Shown here: positions 1-8,426 of the stretch, piece by piece
How positions within the stretch are numbered: position 1 is the first letter of the stretch
How the letters are laid out: each line of letters starts with the position of its first letter
Assembly: GCF_014204515.1 (NCBI RefSeq)
Contig: NZ_JACHLI010000025.1
Span: 1 to 64,000, forward strand
Direction of reading: 5' to 3'
Length of the DNA stretch: 64,000 bases
Source of the DNA: Pseudomonas nitroreducens
Lineage (GTDB): Bacteria > Pseudomonadota > Gammaproteobacteria > Pseudomonadales > Pseudomonadaceae
The notes under the pieces: model-generated
What the model was told of the DNA's origin: nothing
The model's database searches: none
Seen by the model: the letters and a program-made list of their open reading frames with translations, nothing else
Made by a program: the position numbers and the translations under genes

Positions 1-84
1 GGCTCCTACTCGTGCTCGAACACTGCGGACCTGCAGCTTGCCTTGCGCCGCTCTCACCTCCGATCGTATCGGGAAAGGCAGACA

Positions 85-137
85 CAAGCGGACTTTGTCC
101 GCGATAGGTCCTCATCGCGCCGGAGTCCGCTCCTACG
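85..137. repeat. Inverted pair of REP elements (BIME-like)
   Basis: One copy reads AGCGGACTTTGTCCGCGAT (plus orientation). The second, 113-137, is the opposite orientation, ending GTCCGCTCCTACG. Each is an imperfect palindrome of the GTAGGAGCGGACT / GTCCGCGAT family that recurs through the window. Head-to-head pairing is the usual arrangement of RAYT-mobilised REPs. Confidence 0.8.
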
Positions 138-146
138 CTCGGTTTT

Positions 147-217
147 GTAGGGCGCATAACCCGGAACGGGTTATCCGCCACGACGGCGGATAACGCCGCG
201 GGCGTTATGCGCCCTAC
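147..217. repeat. 71-bp palindromic repeat, GTAGGGCGCATAAC family
   Basis: Begins GTAGGGCGCATAACCC and ends with the complement, GTTATGCGCCCTAC. The inner arms, GGGTTATCCGCC and GGCGGATAAC, are also complementary. A second copy of the same family lies at 10586-10661. It looks like a non-coding palindromic repeat; its mobilising enzyme, if any, is unknown to me. Confidence 0.8.
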
Positions 218-250
218 GGGAGCGATCGGCTGCAGCTGGAGCCGTTGGCT

Positions 251-321
251 AGGAGCGAACTCCATCCGCGATTGGATCTGCTTCGCGCCGGAGGACATCG
301 CGGACGGAGCCCGCTCCTACG
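251..321. repeat. Second inverted REP pair
   Basis: A diverged copy, AGGAGCGAACTCCATCCGCG (from 251), faces an opposite-orientation copy at 297-321 (ATCGCGGACGGAGC then CCGCTCCTACG). Same family as 85-137, with more substitutions. Confidence 0.75.
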
Positions 322-426
322 CTCAGGCCGCCGCTGAGCGTGCGGCGGGCGCCAGGCGATCGAGACACAACTTGTAACATTCCCTGCCGATCATGACCGG
401 GACACCCCATCCAGCGGACTCCCAGC

Positions 427-2040
427 ATGACCACCGATACCCTGGCCGCCGGCGACCTTCCCGTCGCCGAAGAACGGCCCCATCTGGAACACAAGCCCGG
501 CCGCATTACCGCCTTCATCTTCTTTGCCGTGCTCGCCGTCGGCCTGCTGTTCTCGGCCTGGAGCCTGGTGAATGACGTCGATGACGTCACCTCCACGATC
601 ACCACCTGGACGCCCTTCCTGCTGCTGGGGGTGGCGCTGTTCATCGCCCTGGGTTTCGAGTTCGTCAACGGCTTCCACGACACCGCCAACGCGGTGGCCA
701 CCGTCATCTATACCCACTCGCTGCCGCCGCACTTCGCCGTGGTCTGGTCGGGCTGCTTCAACTTCCTCGGCGTGCTGCTCTCCAGCGGCGCGGTGGCCTT
801 CGGCATCATCGCGCTGCTGCCGGTGGAGCTGATCCTGCAGGTCGGTTCCTCGTCCGGCTTCGCCATGGTCTTCGCCCTGCTGATCGCCGCCATCCTGTGG
901 AACCTCGGCACCTGGTGGCTGGGCCTGCCGGCGTCGTCCTCGCACACCCTGATCGGCTCGATCATCGGCGTCGGCGTGGCCAACGCGCTGATGCACGGCC
1001 GCGACGGTACCAGCGGTGTGGACTGGGCCCAGGCGACCAAGGTCGGCTACTCGCTGCTGCTCTCGCCGCTGATCGGTTTCGTCTGCGCCGCGATCCTGCT
1101 GCTGGCGCTGCGCCTGCTGGTGAAGAACCGCTCGCTGTACAAGGCGCCCAAGGGCAAGACACCGCCGCCCTGGTGGATTCGCGGCCTGCTGATCCTGACC
1201 TGCACCGGCGTGTCCTTCGCCCACGGCTCCAACGACGGGCAGAAGGGCATGGGCCTGATCATGCTGATCCTGGTCGGTACGCTGCCGATGGCTTATGCGC
1301 TCAACCGCACCATGCCGGCGGACCAGACCGTGCAGTTCGTCGCCGTCGCCGAAGTCACCCAGCAGGCGCTGGTCCGTGCCGCACCGCAGCCGGCCCCGGC
1401 CGACCCGCGCGCCGTGCTGTCGGAATACGTGCGGACCAAGGAAGCCAAGCCGGAACTGATCCCGTCCCTGGCCGCGCTGACTGGCTCCATCGGCGCGGAA
1501 GTAAAAGGCTATGGCAGCCTGGCCCGCGTGCCGGCCGAGGCCATGGGCAACGTGCGTAACGACATGTACCTGACCAGCGAGGCGATCCGCCTGATGGACA
1601 AGGACAAGGTCGGCAACTTCGACGCGGACACCACCGGCAAGCTGGCCGCCTTCAAGGGCAAGATCGACGAGGCCACGCGTTTCATCCCGCTGTGGGTGAA
1701 GGTCGCGGTGGCCATCGCCCTGGGCCTGGGCACCATGGTCGGCTGGAAGCGCATCGTGGTGACCGTCGGCGAGAAGATCGGCAAGACCCACCTGACCTAT
1801 GCGCAGGGCGCCTCGGCGGAGCTGGTGGCGATGATGACCATCGGCGCGGCGGACATGTACGGGTTGCCGGTGTCGACGACCCATGTGTTGTCCTCCGGCG
1901 TGGCCGGGACCATGGCGGCCAACGGCTCGGGCCTGCAGATGCGCACCATCCGCAACCTGCTGATGGCGTGGGTGCTGACCTTGCCGGCGGCTATCGTGCT
2001 CTCTGCCTCGCTGTATTGGTTGTTCACCCATCTGTTCTGA
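427..2040 (+). CDS. pitA: Inorganic phosphate transporter, Pit family
   Basis: 537-residue inner-membrane protein that should import metal-phosphate complexes driven by the proton gradient. Both Pit-family signatures are visible: GFEFVNGFHDTANA at residues 76-89 and SFAHGSNDGQKGMG at 263-276, one in each half of the internally duplicated fold. Many hydrophobic helices surround a long polar central segment at about residues 295-430, normal for the longer Pit proteins. A GLPVSTTH segment near the C-terminus is also typical. The Shine-Dalgarno before ATG 427 is weak. The gene stands alone, flanked by repeat-filled gaps. PitA is the best name, but PitA and PitB cannot be separated from sequence alone. 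Confidence 0.93.
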   Translation: MTTDTLAAGDLPVAEERPHLEHKPGRITAFIFFAVLAVGLLFSAWSLVNDVDDVTSTITTWTPFLLLGVALFIALGFEFVNGFHDTANAVATVIYTHSLPPHFAVVWSGCFNFLGVLLSSGAVAFGIIALLPVELILQVGSSSGFAMVFALLIAAILWNLGTWWLGLPASSSHTLIGSIIGVGVANALMHGRDGTSGVDWAQATKVGYSLLLSPLIGFVCAAILLLALRLLVKNRSLYKAPKGKTPPPWWIRGLLILTCTGVSFAHGSNDGQKGMGLIMLILVGTLPMAYALNRTMPADQTVQFVAVAEVTQQALVRAAPQPAPADPRAVLSEYVRTKEAKPELIPSLAALTGSIGAEVKGYGSLARVPAEAMGNVRNDMYLTSEAIRLMDKDKVGNFDADTTGKLAAFKGKIDEATRFIPLWVKVAVAIALGLGTMVGWKRIVVTVGEKIGKTHLTYAQGASAELVAMMTIGAADMYGLPVSTTHVLSSGVAGTMAANGSGLQMRTIRNLLMAWVLTLPAAIVLSASLYWLFTHLF

Positions 2041-2059
2041 TTGTCGATGGATGGTTGAA

Positions 2060-2090
2060 AGCGCTGCTCTTCGGAGCGGCGTTTACTTTT
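2060..2090 (+). terminator. Probable Rho-independent terminator of the phosphate transporter gene
   Basis: Arms CGCTGCTC (2062-2069) and GAGCGGCG (2074-2081) close a TTCG loop, with one G-T pair, and are followed by TTTACTTTT. It starts about 20 bases after the stop codon. Confidence 0.6.
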
Positions 2091-2106
2091 GGCACCGAGT
2101 TTCCCT

Positions 2107-2130
2107 GTAGGAGCGGACTCTGTCCGCGAT
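2107..2130 (+). repeat. REP element
   Basis: GTAGGAGCGGACT then CTGTCCGCGAT, a near-consensus copy. It forms the left boundary of the larger element at 2186-2502. Confidence 0.8.
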
Positions 2131-2185
2131 CCGTTGGCAGGGCCGGCGTGTTCGCCTTCTCTGATGTCGCAGGGTTGCTGCGTTT

Positions 2186-2502
2186 GCTTGGGTGGTTCAG
2201 CGTCGCTTTGGCGTGCGCTGGAGTATTGGGTTTCGCCCCCTCGGGCGACCTACTTTGGAAAGGCCCAAAGTAGGCAAAGGCCTTGCCCCTGCATCCGGTT
2301 TTTCGCTTAGGCGAAAAATTCCCTCGTTGAAGCGCAGTTTCAGGGGCACGCGCTGACGGGCCATCCCTGGCCCGACAGCGCTCTCGCGGCATCCATGCCG
2401 CTCAACCCCTGAAACTCCGCTTCAACGAGGCCTCCTGAAAGGGGCATTCCGGAGTGTGCGGGCGTTTCACTGGAAGTCTTTTGAGAGCCAGAGCCAGAGC
2501 TG
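2186..2502 (+). repeat. Composite repeat of about 320 bp, copy 1, bounded by REPs
   Basis: This stretch is the inverse of 10672-11003. Shared blocks, in order, include TTTCGCCCCCTCGGGCGACC, an AAAGGCC block, a GCGAAAA hairpin, GGGCCATCCCTGGCCCGACA, AACCCCTGAAACTCCG-like, CCTCCTGAAAGGGGC and GGAAGTCTTTTGAGAGCC. Nested inside is a long inverted repeat: TCGTTGAAGCG near 2325 faces CGCTTCAACGA near 2420. No plausible protein is encoded. REPs lie just outside both ends (2107-2130 and 2520-2542), as they do for copy 2. Confidence 0.75.
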
Positions 2503-2519
2503 AGCGCAGGCGTGGTCTC

Positions 2520-2542
2520 GTAGGAGCGGACCTTGTCCGCGA
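2520..2542 (+). repeat. REP element
   Basis: GTAGGAGCGGACC then TTGTCCGCGA. It marks the right side of composite repeat copy 1. Confidence 0.8.
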
Positions 2543-2596
2543 AATCCAACGCGTCGGAAGCTGATCTATCAGGAGAACCGCGACGTGATGCGCCTT

Positions 2597-2645
2597 TAGG
2601 AGCGGGGCACGCCCGCGATTCGCGTGTACAAACACGCTCCTGCAA
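2597..2645. repeat. Diverged REP pair
   Basis: TAGGAGCGGGGCACGCCCGC (from 2597) is followed directly by an inverted variant, CGCGTGTACAAACACGCTCC. Both keep the REP outer motif (TAGGAGCG and CGCTCCTGC) with different inner stems. The pair lies about 125 bp before the glutamine synthetase gene. Confidence 0.65.
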
Positions 2646-2769
2646 ATGGCTTCCACGTTTCCTTCCGGGCCCCGCTTGAAATATCGAACGCGTGGTGCGT
2701 ATTTTGTACGGGCTTGCGCACTCGCGCGGCGTCCTGTGACTGGGACAAGAAAAACAAGGATAAGAAGTC

Positions 2770-4110
2770 ATGAGTAGCGATCTAGGTAGCCCGCTCGCCG
2801 AACGTCTGGCTGGAGTGGAAGAGATCGAGTGCGTCACCCCCGACCTCAACGGGGTGCCGCGTGGCAAGGTGATGACCGGCGAGGGCTTCCTCACCGGACG
2901 CCGGCTGCAACTGGCGCGCGGCGTGCTGCTGCAGTGCATCATGGGCGGCTACCCGGCCGCGAAGTTCTACGGCAGCGACGACGGCGACCTCGCCCTGGTG
3001 GCCGAGCCGACCCAGATTCACCGTCTGCCCTGGAGCGACGAACCCCGCGCCTTCGCCATCTGCGACGCGCTGGAGCTCGACGGCAAGCCTTCCGGCCTGT
3101 CCACCCGCGGCCTGCTCAAGCAGGTGGTGGCGCGTTACGCCGAACGCGGCTGGAGCCCGGTGGTGGCGACCGAGCTGGAGTTCTTCGTCTTCGCCCCCAA
3201 CCCCGATCCGCTGGAAGCCTTCCAGGCTCCGGTCGGCCTCGACGGTCGTCGCGAGATCGGTCACTCGGCTTTCAGTGTGTCGTCCCACAACGGCTTGCGG
3301 CCGTTCTTCCAGGACGTCTACCGCTGCATGGCAGCGGTCGGCCTGGAGCGCGACACCTTCATGCACGAGATGGGCACTACCCAGTTCGAGATCAACTTCC
3401 TGCATGGCGACCCGGTGCTGCTGGCCGACCAGACCTTCCTGTTCAAGCACCTGCTCAAGGAAGTCGCGCTCAAGCACGGGCTGATCGTGGTCTGCATGGC
3501 CAAGCCGCTGGCGCACACGCCGGGTAGCTCGATGCACATCCACCAGAGCATCGTCGATGGCGAGGGCCGCAATATCTTCAGCGACGCCCAGGGCGAGGCC
3601 ACGCCGGCCTTCCGCCACTTCATCGGCGGCCTGCAGGCCTGCCTGGCGGACTTCACCCTGCTGTTCGCGCCGAACGTGAACTCCTTCCAGCGCCTGTGCC
3701 ACCCCTACGCATCGCCGAACAACGCCTGCTGGTCCCACGACAATCGCGCCGCCGGCCTGCGCATCCCGGCCAGCGCGCCGGTGGCCCGTCGGGTGGAGAA
3801 CCGCCTGCCGGGGGCCGACGCCAACCCCTACCTGGCCATCGCTGCCAGCCTGGCAGCCGGCCTGCATGGCATCGAACGCGAGCTGGAGCCCAGCGCGCCG
3901 ATCCAGGGCGAGTTCGACGTGCCGCCGGAGTTGCTGCTGCCCTGTACGATGTACGACGCGCTGCAGCGCCTGCAGCGCAGCGAGCTGGCCCGCGAAGTGT
4001 TCGGCAACGAGTTCATCGATGGCTACAGCGCGACCAAGGCCATGGAGCTGACCAGCTTCTTCGACGAGATCACCCCGTGGGAGCGCCGCGTCCTGGCCGG
4101 GCAGGCCTGA
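2770..4110 (+). CDS. Glutamine synthetase family protein, probable gamma-glutamylpolyamine synthetase
   Basis: 446 residues, the length of the PuuA/PauA/GlnT group rather than the biosynthetic GlnA of about 470. ATP-dependent ligation of glutamate to an amine is the family reaction. Catalytic-domain motifs are intact: metal-binding ATELEFF at 133-139, PGSSMHIHQS at 251-260, NRAAGLRIP near 325-333 and RVENRLPGADANPY at 341-354. The GlnA adenylylation loop is not evident. In Pseudomonas such paralogues mostly act in putrescine, cadaverine or spermidine catabolism; the exact substrate cannot be read here. ATG 2770 follows an AAGGA-like site. The next gene is a transporter on the same strand, 277 bp away. 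Confidence 0.85.
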   Translation: MSSDLGSPLAERLAGVEEIECVTPDLNGVPRGKVMTGEGFLTGRRLQLARGVLLQCIMGGYPAAKFYGSDDGDLALVAEPTQIHRLPWSDEPRAFAICDALELDGKPSGLSTRGLLKQVVARYAERGWSPVVATELEFFVFAPNPDPLEAFQAPVGLDGRREIGHSAFSVSSHNGLRPFFQDVYRCMAAVGLERDTFMHEMGTTQFEINFLHGDPVLLADQTFLFKHLLKEVALKHGLIVVCMAKPLAHTPGSSMHIHQSIVDGEGRNIFSDAQGEATPAFRHFIGGLQACLADFTLLFAPNVNSFQRLCHPYASPNNACWSHDNRAAGLRIPASAPVARRVENRLPGADANPYLAIAASLAAGLHGIERELEPSAPIQGEFDVPPELLLPCTMYDALQRLQRSELAREVFGNEFIDGYSATKAMELTSFFDEITPWERRVLAGQA

Positions 4111-4138
4111 CCCGCGCGGGCTGATTTGCAGGCGCCGA

Positions 4139-4169
4139 CAGCGCTGCGGCAAAAGCCGTCGCAGCGCTG
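4139..4169. other. Strong hairpin downstream of the glutamine synthetase gene
   Basis: Perfect 10-bp arms, CAGCGCTGCG and CGCAGCGCTG, enclose a small GGC-AAAA-GCC inner hairpin. No T-run follows, so it is not a standard intrinsic terminator. It could protect the mRNA end or act with Rho. The rest of 4111-4387 shows nothing clear. Confidence 0.5.
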
Positions 4170-4387
4170 ATCGGCCGCCATCTCCTGGCGATCTTCAAGC
4201 CATCCTCCGCCATCGGGTCGACATCCGTCGAAACGCTCCCCGTGGCCGCGCACGACACGCGCTATTCCGCGCCCGGCAGGGCTCTCGACGCGCCGATTGG
4301 CAGCCTCTAATGTGTCCAGCGCAAGTCCCGCTTTCCGCTTTCCGCTGCCCGGACATCGTGCCGGGGTTGTCTGGACCAGGAGGTCCA

Positions 4388-5728
4388 ATGCTTCGGATCG
4401 TCACCGCGTTTCGTGCTCTGTACTTCGCCGCCGTCATGCTCCTGACCGGTTCCGGTCTGCTCAGTACCTACCTCGCCTTGCGCCTGGGCGCGGAAAAGGT
4501 CGACGGGCTGTGGATCGGCGCCATGATGGCGGCCTACTACCTCGGCCTGGTGCTAGGCGGCAAGATCGGCCACCGGCTGATCGCCCGCGTCGGCCACATC
4601 CGCGCCTATGTCGCCTGCGGCGGGTTGGTGACCGCCGCCGTGCTGGGCATCGGCCTGTTGCCCTGGCTGGGCTTCTGGCTGGTGCTGCGGGTCGCCATCG
4701 GCCTGGGGATGATGTGCCAGTACATGGTCATCGAGAGCTGGCTCAATGAGCAGGCCGAGGCGCGCCAGCGCGGTGTGGTGTTCGCCGGCTACATGGTCGC
4801 TTCCTACCTGGGCCTGGTGCTCGGCCAGCTGGTGCTGGTGGTCCATCCCGGGCTGGGCCCGGAGCTGCCGATGATGATCGCGCTGTGCTTCGCCCTGTCG
4901 CTGATCCCGGTGGCGATCACCCACAAGGTCCACCCCGCGCCGCTGCGTCCGGCGCCGCTGGAACCGCGCTTTTTCATCCAGCGCGTGCCGCAGTCGCTGA
5001 CCACGGTGCTGGTGTCTGGCCTGGTGGTCGGTTCGTTCTACGGCCTGGCGCCGCTCTACGCGGTGGACCAGGGCCTGGGCACCGAGGAGATCGGCCTGTT
5101 CATGGGTGGCTGCATCTTCGCCGGGCTGGTGGTGCAATGGCCGCTGGGCTGGTTGTCGGACCGCATCGACCGTGCGGTGCTGATCCGCAACGCCGCCATC
5201 CTCCTGCTGCTGGTGGCCTTGCCGCTGGCCGCGCTGCCGCTGCTGCCGGTGCCGCCGCTGAGTCTGGCGCTGCTGCTGCCGATGGGCTTCATCGTCTGCC
5301 TGGTGCAGTTCACCCTGTATCCGCTGGCGGTGGCCTTCTCCAACGACCACGTCGAGGGCGAGCGCCGCGTTTCGCTCACGGCGATGCTGCTGGTGACCTT
5401 CGGCGTCGGTGCCTGTATCGGCCCGCTGGCGGCCGGCGCACTGATGAAGCTGTTCGGCGCCAACATGCTCTACGCCTTTGTCTGCGCCTGCTCGCTGATC
5501 CTCATCTGGCGCGTGCAGCCGGAGAAGGTCAGCGGCGTGCACCGGGTCGACGAGGCTCCGGTCAAGCACGCGGCAATGCCGGACAGCCTGGCATCTTCGC
5601 CGTTGTCCGCCGCGCTCGATCCGCGGGTCGACGAGGCGGCGGTAGAAGAGCAGATGAAAGGCAACGACAGCAGCACAGCGACACCGGCAGCGGCGCCTGA
5701 AGCCGAAGAGGAAAGCCGGCCCGCCTGA
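4388..5728 (+). CDS. MFS transporter, YcaD-like
   Basis: 446 residues with about 12 hydrophobic helices and a polar C-terminal tail (about residues 390-446) rich in Ala, Glu and Ser. The motif-A loop between helices 2 and 3 reads GGKIGHRLIARVGHIRAY, and GWLSDRIDRAVLIR sits at the matching point of the second half. The first half resembles YcaD-type major facilitator permeases; the substrate is unknown. ATG 4388 is chosen over an upstream in-frame ATG (4310) because CCAGGAGG lies just before it and the transmembrane region starts immediately after. Genes converge at its 3' end with flgZ on the other strand. Confidence 0.8.
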   Translation: MLRIVTAFRALYFAAVMLLTGSGLLSTYLALRLGAEKVDGLWIGAMMAAYYLGLVLGGKIGHRLIARVGHIRAYVACGGLVTAAVLGIGLLPWLGFWLVLRVAIGLGMMCQYMVIESWLNEQAEARQRGVVFAGYMVASYLGLVLGQLVLVVHPGLGPELPMMIALCFALSLIPVAITHKVHPAPLRPAPLEPRFFIQRVPQSLTTVLVSGLVVGSFYGLAPLYAVDQGLGTEEIGLFMGGCIFAGLVVQWPLGWLSDRIDRAVLIRNAAILLLLVALPLAALPLLPVPPLSLALLLPMGFIVCLVQFTLYPLAVAFSNDHVEGERRVSLTAMLLVTFGVGACIGPLAAGALMKLFGANMLYAFVCACSLILIWRVQPEKVSGVHRVDEAPVKHAAMPDSLASSPLSAALDPRVDEAAVEEQMKGNDSSTATPAAAPEAEEESRPA

Positions 5729-5754
5729 GGGCGGCAGGAAAGAAGAGCAGTGCA

Positions 5755-5776
5755 GGGCGGCAAGTCTTTGCCGCCC
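5755..5776. terminator. Hairpin between convergent genes, possible bidirectional terminator
   Basis: GGGCGGCAA and TTGCCGCCC form a 9-bp stem with a short GTCT loop between the MFS gene and flgZ. Flanking T-runs are modest on either strand, so termination efficiency is uncertain. Confidence 0.45.
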
Positions 5777-5786
5777 GCTGCAGGCC

Positions 5787-6536
5787 CTAGAAGAGCTCGT
5801 CCTTGTCGAAGCGACGGGCTTCGCGCTGCAACTGGTAGACGAAGCGCTCGACGTTGCGTTGCACCAGCCCGCTCATCTGATGGAAACGCACGCCGGCGAA
5901 GCTGTAGCCGACCTTTTCCTCGAAGCTCACGTGGCGCAGTTCGACTTCCACGGTGATCGCGCCGAAAGGCAGGCGCGCGGTGAGCTGCTCGTAGACCTGG
6001 CCCGGTTGCAGGCGGTCGGTGACGTTGCCTTCCAGGCGGATCTTGCAGCCGGTGGCGGAGATGTCGATCAGGTTGCCCTTGACCGGGTTCTTCAGCTTGC
6101 TCCCGGAGATTTCCACCGGCACCGGCTGGCCCTGGCCGACCGGGGCGCGGAAGGCGTTGCGGCGCTGGTGGTAGAGCATCTGCTCGGGTACCGGCAGCCA
6201 GTAGCAGCGGGCACCGTCGATCTCGGCGAAGAAGGCGCTCTGCTTGCATTCCCAGGCGATGCGCACGCCTTCATGGAAGCCTTCGATGCGGAAATCCTCG
6301 CCGGCCTGCAGGAAACGTTCGCCGTCATTGGGGATGAGTTCGTCCAGGGCGACGATGTTGCGCTCGCGGTTGACCTCGACGACGAAGCTCTGGAAGCGCT
6401 GGCTGCGGCCTTCGAAGGTGATCAGCAGGGGATCGTGGCTATCCATCAGCGTGCGCAGGCTGGCATGGATCTCCACCGGAGCCTTCAGGGTCTTCGGTGG
6501 TTGAGGGCCGTTTTCCTCGACGAACAGATTGGACAC
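5787..6536 (-). CDS. flgZ: Flagellar brake protein with PilZ domain (YcgR/FlgZ)
   Basis: 249-residue cytoplasmic protein that binds c-di-GMP and acts on the flagellar motor to slow swimming. It has the YcgR N-terminal domain (about 20-120) followed by PilZ. The c-di-GMP motifs are visible: RNAFR (RxxxR) at 126-130 and DISATG at 158-163. The start is taken as GTG 6536, with GGAG upstream, giving the usual VSNLFVEENG-like N-terminus; the longer frame to 6611 has no supporting ribosome site. It is the last gene of flgA-flgM-flgN-flgZ, a position matching the P. aeruginosa group. It is probably expressed from the sigma28 promoter upstream of flgM. Confidence 0.9.
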   Translation of the reverse strand: MSNLFVEENGPQPPKTLKAPVEIHASLRTLMDSHDPLLITFEGRSQRFQSFVVEVNRERNIVALDELIPNDGERFLQAGEDFRIEGFHEGVRIAWECKQSAFFAEIDGARCYWLPVPEQMLYHQRRNAFRAPVGQGQPVPVEISGSKLKNPVKGNLIDISATGCKIRLEGNVTDRLQPGQVYEQLTARLPFGAITVEVELRHVSFEEKVGYSFAGVRFHQMSGLVQRNVERFVYQLQREARRFDKDELF

Positions 6537-6640
6537 GGTCCGCGGATCTCCATTGTGTTTGTTATGAGTGGGGCACGGGGCAAGGCCGATACTGGCATTT
6601 TGCCCAAACACAGGCCGTCAGGCCAGCATTCCGACGAGCG

Positions 6641-7102
6641 TCAGGCCTGGCTGAGTGGACGCTGGCGGGTGCCCTGGGTCGAGCCGCCGTAGCGGTCGTA
6701 GAGGCGCGGGGTGTCCTGGCCGCGCAGGATGTCGAGCGTGCGCTCGGTGCTGGTCTGGCCGGAGCGGATGATGCGGCCGTTGCGCTGGTTGGCGTCCTGG
6801 CAGCGGGCGAGCAGGGCGCTGAGCTCTTCGGCGCGGGCCGACAGCTGGGCGTTGCCGGTGGCCTGGGCGATCTGCGCGAGGCCCGAGCGATCGGCGCTAA
6901 GGCCGGCCTGCAGCAGTGCCTGGGTGCGGATGCGGCCGTTCTGCTCCAGCTGTTGCAACAGCGGCAGCTTGCTGTCGAGCAGCTTCTGCAGGGCATCCAG
7001 GTCGCGCGCTTGCAGCGCCTGGTACTCGTCATCGATCAGTTGCAGCAGGGTGCTGGCTGCTTCGATGTCGCCGTTGATCAGATTAAGCAGGGCATCGGAC
7101 AT
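6641..7102 (-). CDS. flgN: Flagellar export chaperone FlgN
   Basis: 153 residues, mostly helical with heptad-like leucines, as expected of the cytoplasmic chaperone that keeps FlgK and FlgL unfolded for export. The N-terminal segment DIEAASTLLQLIDDEYQAL and the conserved C-terminal region near residues 105-135 (NGRIIRSGQTSTERTLDIL) fit the Pseudomonas FlgN family. It starts 41 bp after flgM stops, in the classic flgM-flgN pairing. The C-terminal tail, rich in Gly, Thr and Arg, is less conserved. Confidence 0.9.
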   Translation of the reverse strand: MSDALLNLINGDIEAASTLLQLIDDEYQALQARDLDALQKLLDSKLPLLQQLEQNGRIRTQALLQAGLSADRSGLAQIAQATGNAQLSARAEELSALLARCQDANQRNGRIIRSGQTSTERTLDILRGQDTPRLYDRYGGSTQGTRQRPLSQA

Positions 7103-7143
7103 CTTGGGCTCGGCGTTCTAGCGGTTGACCGGCGCGAGCGGAC

Positions 7144-7458
7144 TCAGCGCTGGGATTCGAAATCGAGCAGCTTGCTGGCGACTTTCTGGCTGTCGACCTG
7201 GTAGCTGCCGTCAGCGATGGCCGCCTTGATGCGAGCCACTTTGTCGTTGTCGACCACGGGTTGGTCCTTCAGTTGATCGCTTACTTTCTGCAACTGCTGC
7301 GCGGTATCGCTGAGCTGTACCGATTCGCCGCTCTTGGCCGGGGCGCTGGCGGAGGACTTCTCGGTGGTTGCTTCGCTGCGACCGCTCTGGACGGCACCGC
7401 TACGGCCAGTGCTGGCTGTCGTAGAGGCCGGGTTCAGCCGGTTGAAGTCGATGACCAT
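7144..7458 (-). CDS. flgM: Anti-sigma28 factor FlgM
   Basis: 104 residues. FlgM binds FliA and blocks late-gene transcription until it is exported through the finished hook. The N-terminus MVIDFNRLNP is typical, a low-complexity Ser/Ala/Gly linker covers about 12-45, and the C-terminal half (SVQLSDTAQQLQKVSDQL and KVARIKAAIADGSYQVD) is the sigma-binding region. ATG 7458 has AGAGG eight bases upstream. A near-perfect sigma28 promoter 40-65 bp upstream makes FlgM part of the regulon it inhibits. Confidence 0.93.
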   Translation of the reverse strand: MVIDFNRLNPASTTASTGRSGAVQSGRSEATTEKSSASAPAKSGESVQLSDTAQQLQKVSDQLKDQPVVDNDKVARIKAAIADGSYQVDSQKVASKLLDFESQR

Positions 7459-7495
7459 GGTGGAAACCTCTGGAGGTATTGGACGCTTGCCAAGC

Positions 7496-7522
7496 TTTTC
7501 GGCCGTCCTGCAGGAAACTTTA
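7496..7522 (-). promoter_or_regulatory. Sigma28 (FliA) promoter of flgM-flgN-flgZ
   Basis: On the minus strand the -35 box is TAAAGTTT, the spacer exactly 11 bases and the -10 box GCCGAAAA, against the enterobacterial sigma28 consensus TAAAGTTT-N11-GCCGATAA. Only one base differs in the two boxes. Confidence 0.9.
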
Positions 7523-7599
7523 GGCCGAATTTTCGTGCGCCCGTAGACATTTTGGCGAGGGCTGCGCCCATCATGCCAGAAATGCCGCCCCGCCGAGAG

Positions 7600-8358
7600 C
7601 TAGAGGTTGACCTCCACCGTGCCCGGCTCGACCACCCGCGCCTTGACGATGCGCTGCGAGCGCAGGTTGCGCACGCGGATCTGCTCGCCGGGCACGCCGT
7701 CGGACAGCGCCTCGCCCGGCATGAACACATTGATCGCGCTGGTCCTGGCGCGAATCACCACCTGCTCGCCCTTGCGCACGGCGGCGGCCTGCTCCAGGAA
7801 TACCGGCGCCAGTACCTGGTCGTTGACGGTGGAACGCTTGAGCTTCATGCCGACAACCTGCTGTGGATCGGTCAGGAAGCCCTGGGTCAGCGGGCCGATG
7901 TCACGCTCCACGACGCTGATGTCGCCGGGCTCCATGACATGGTTGCGCTGCAGCGGCAGGGTGGTGACCACCACCTGGCGGAACAGCTTTACCGTCGCCG
8001 GGATATACACGGTCCAGGGCGAACTGCCGTCGCAGCGCACCTGGACGGTCACCCGACCAACGGGCGTCGCGGTGCTTTCCAGGCTCTGTGTCAGGTCCTT
8101 GTCGCACTGCGCCAGGCGCAGCCGCGGGTCGATGCGTGCGACTTCTATCTCGTAGCGCGCGTTTATGCCCGAAGTCTGCAGATAATCTTCCACCTTGAAC
8201 TCAAGAAAGCCCTGGGTGGAGCCGATAAGGATTTCAGGCGCGGTGAAGTCGTCGGCCCTTGCGGGACCGAGGTTCAGCGCACCGGTGAGGCCGAGCAGCG
8301 CCGCCACCAGGGTGGGGGCTTGCCGGAGTCGTCGGAAAAATGTCGTTGCCTGCTTCAT
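7600..8358 (-). CDS. flgA: Flagellar basal body P-ring formation protein FlgA
   Basis: 252-residue periplasmic chaperone for P-ring assembly from FlgI. The signal peptide runs to about residue 35 (basic start, then APTLVAALLGLTGAL, ending ARA before DDF). The C-terminal half is the SAF/ChapFlgA domain (VMEPGDISVVERDI, and later VRKGEQVVIRARTSAINV). ATG 8358 is chosen because it begins a proper signal peptide; the frame remains open upstream to 8427 without one. It is divergent from cheV, with 68 bp between start codons. The ribosome site is weak. Confidence 0.92.
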   Translation of the reverse strand: MKQATTFFRRLRQAPTLVAALLGLTGALNLGPARADDFTAPEILIGSTQGFLEFKVEDYLQTSGINARYEIEVARIDPRLRLAQCDKDLTQSLESTATPVGRVTVQVRCDGSSPWTVYIPATVKLFRQVVVTTLPLQRNHVMEPGDISVVERDIGPLTQGFLTDPQQVVGMKLKRSTVNDQVLAPVFLEQAAAVRKGEQVVIRARTSAINVFMPGEALSDGVPGEQIRVRNLRSQRIVKARVVEPGTVEVNL

Positions 8359-8426
8359 GCAACGGGTTAAGCAATGGTCGTGCCGCCTCCATGAAAACAG
8401 GCGGCGTTGCGTGCACAGGAGGCTCA

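Larger units (their letters stand above)
1..426. other. Intergenic stretch, repeats only
   Basis: I see no convincing gene here. The reading frames that cross it are low-quality antisense shadows of the gene that follows. The stretch holds two REP-type inverted pairs and one longer palindrome (listed separately). No clear promoter for the downstream phosphate transporter could be assigned. Confidence 0.7.

Noticed and set aside
391..2031. Long antisense frame (546 codons) over the phosphate transporter gene
   Set aside because: Its His/Gln/Arg/Gly-rich translation is the usual shadow of a GC-rich gene. The plus-strand frame has full Pit motifs.
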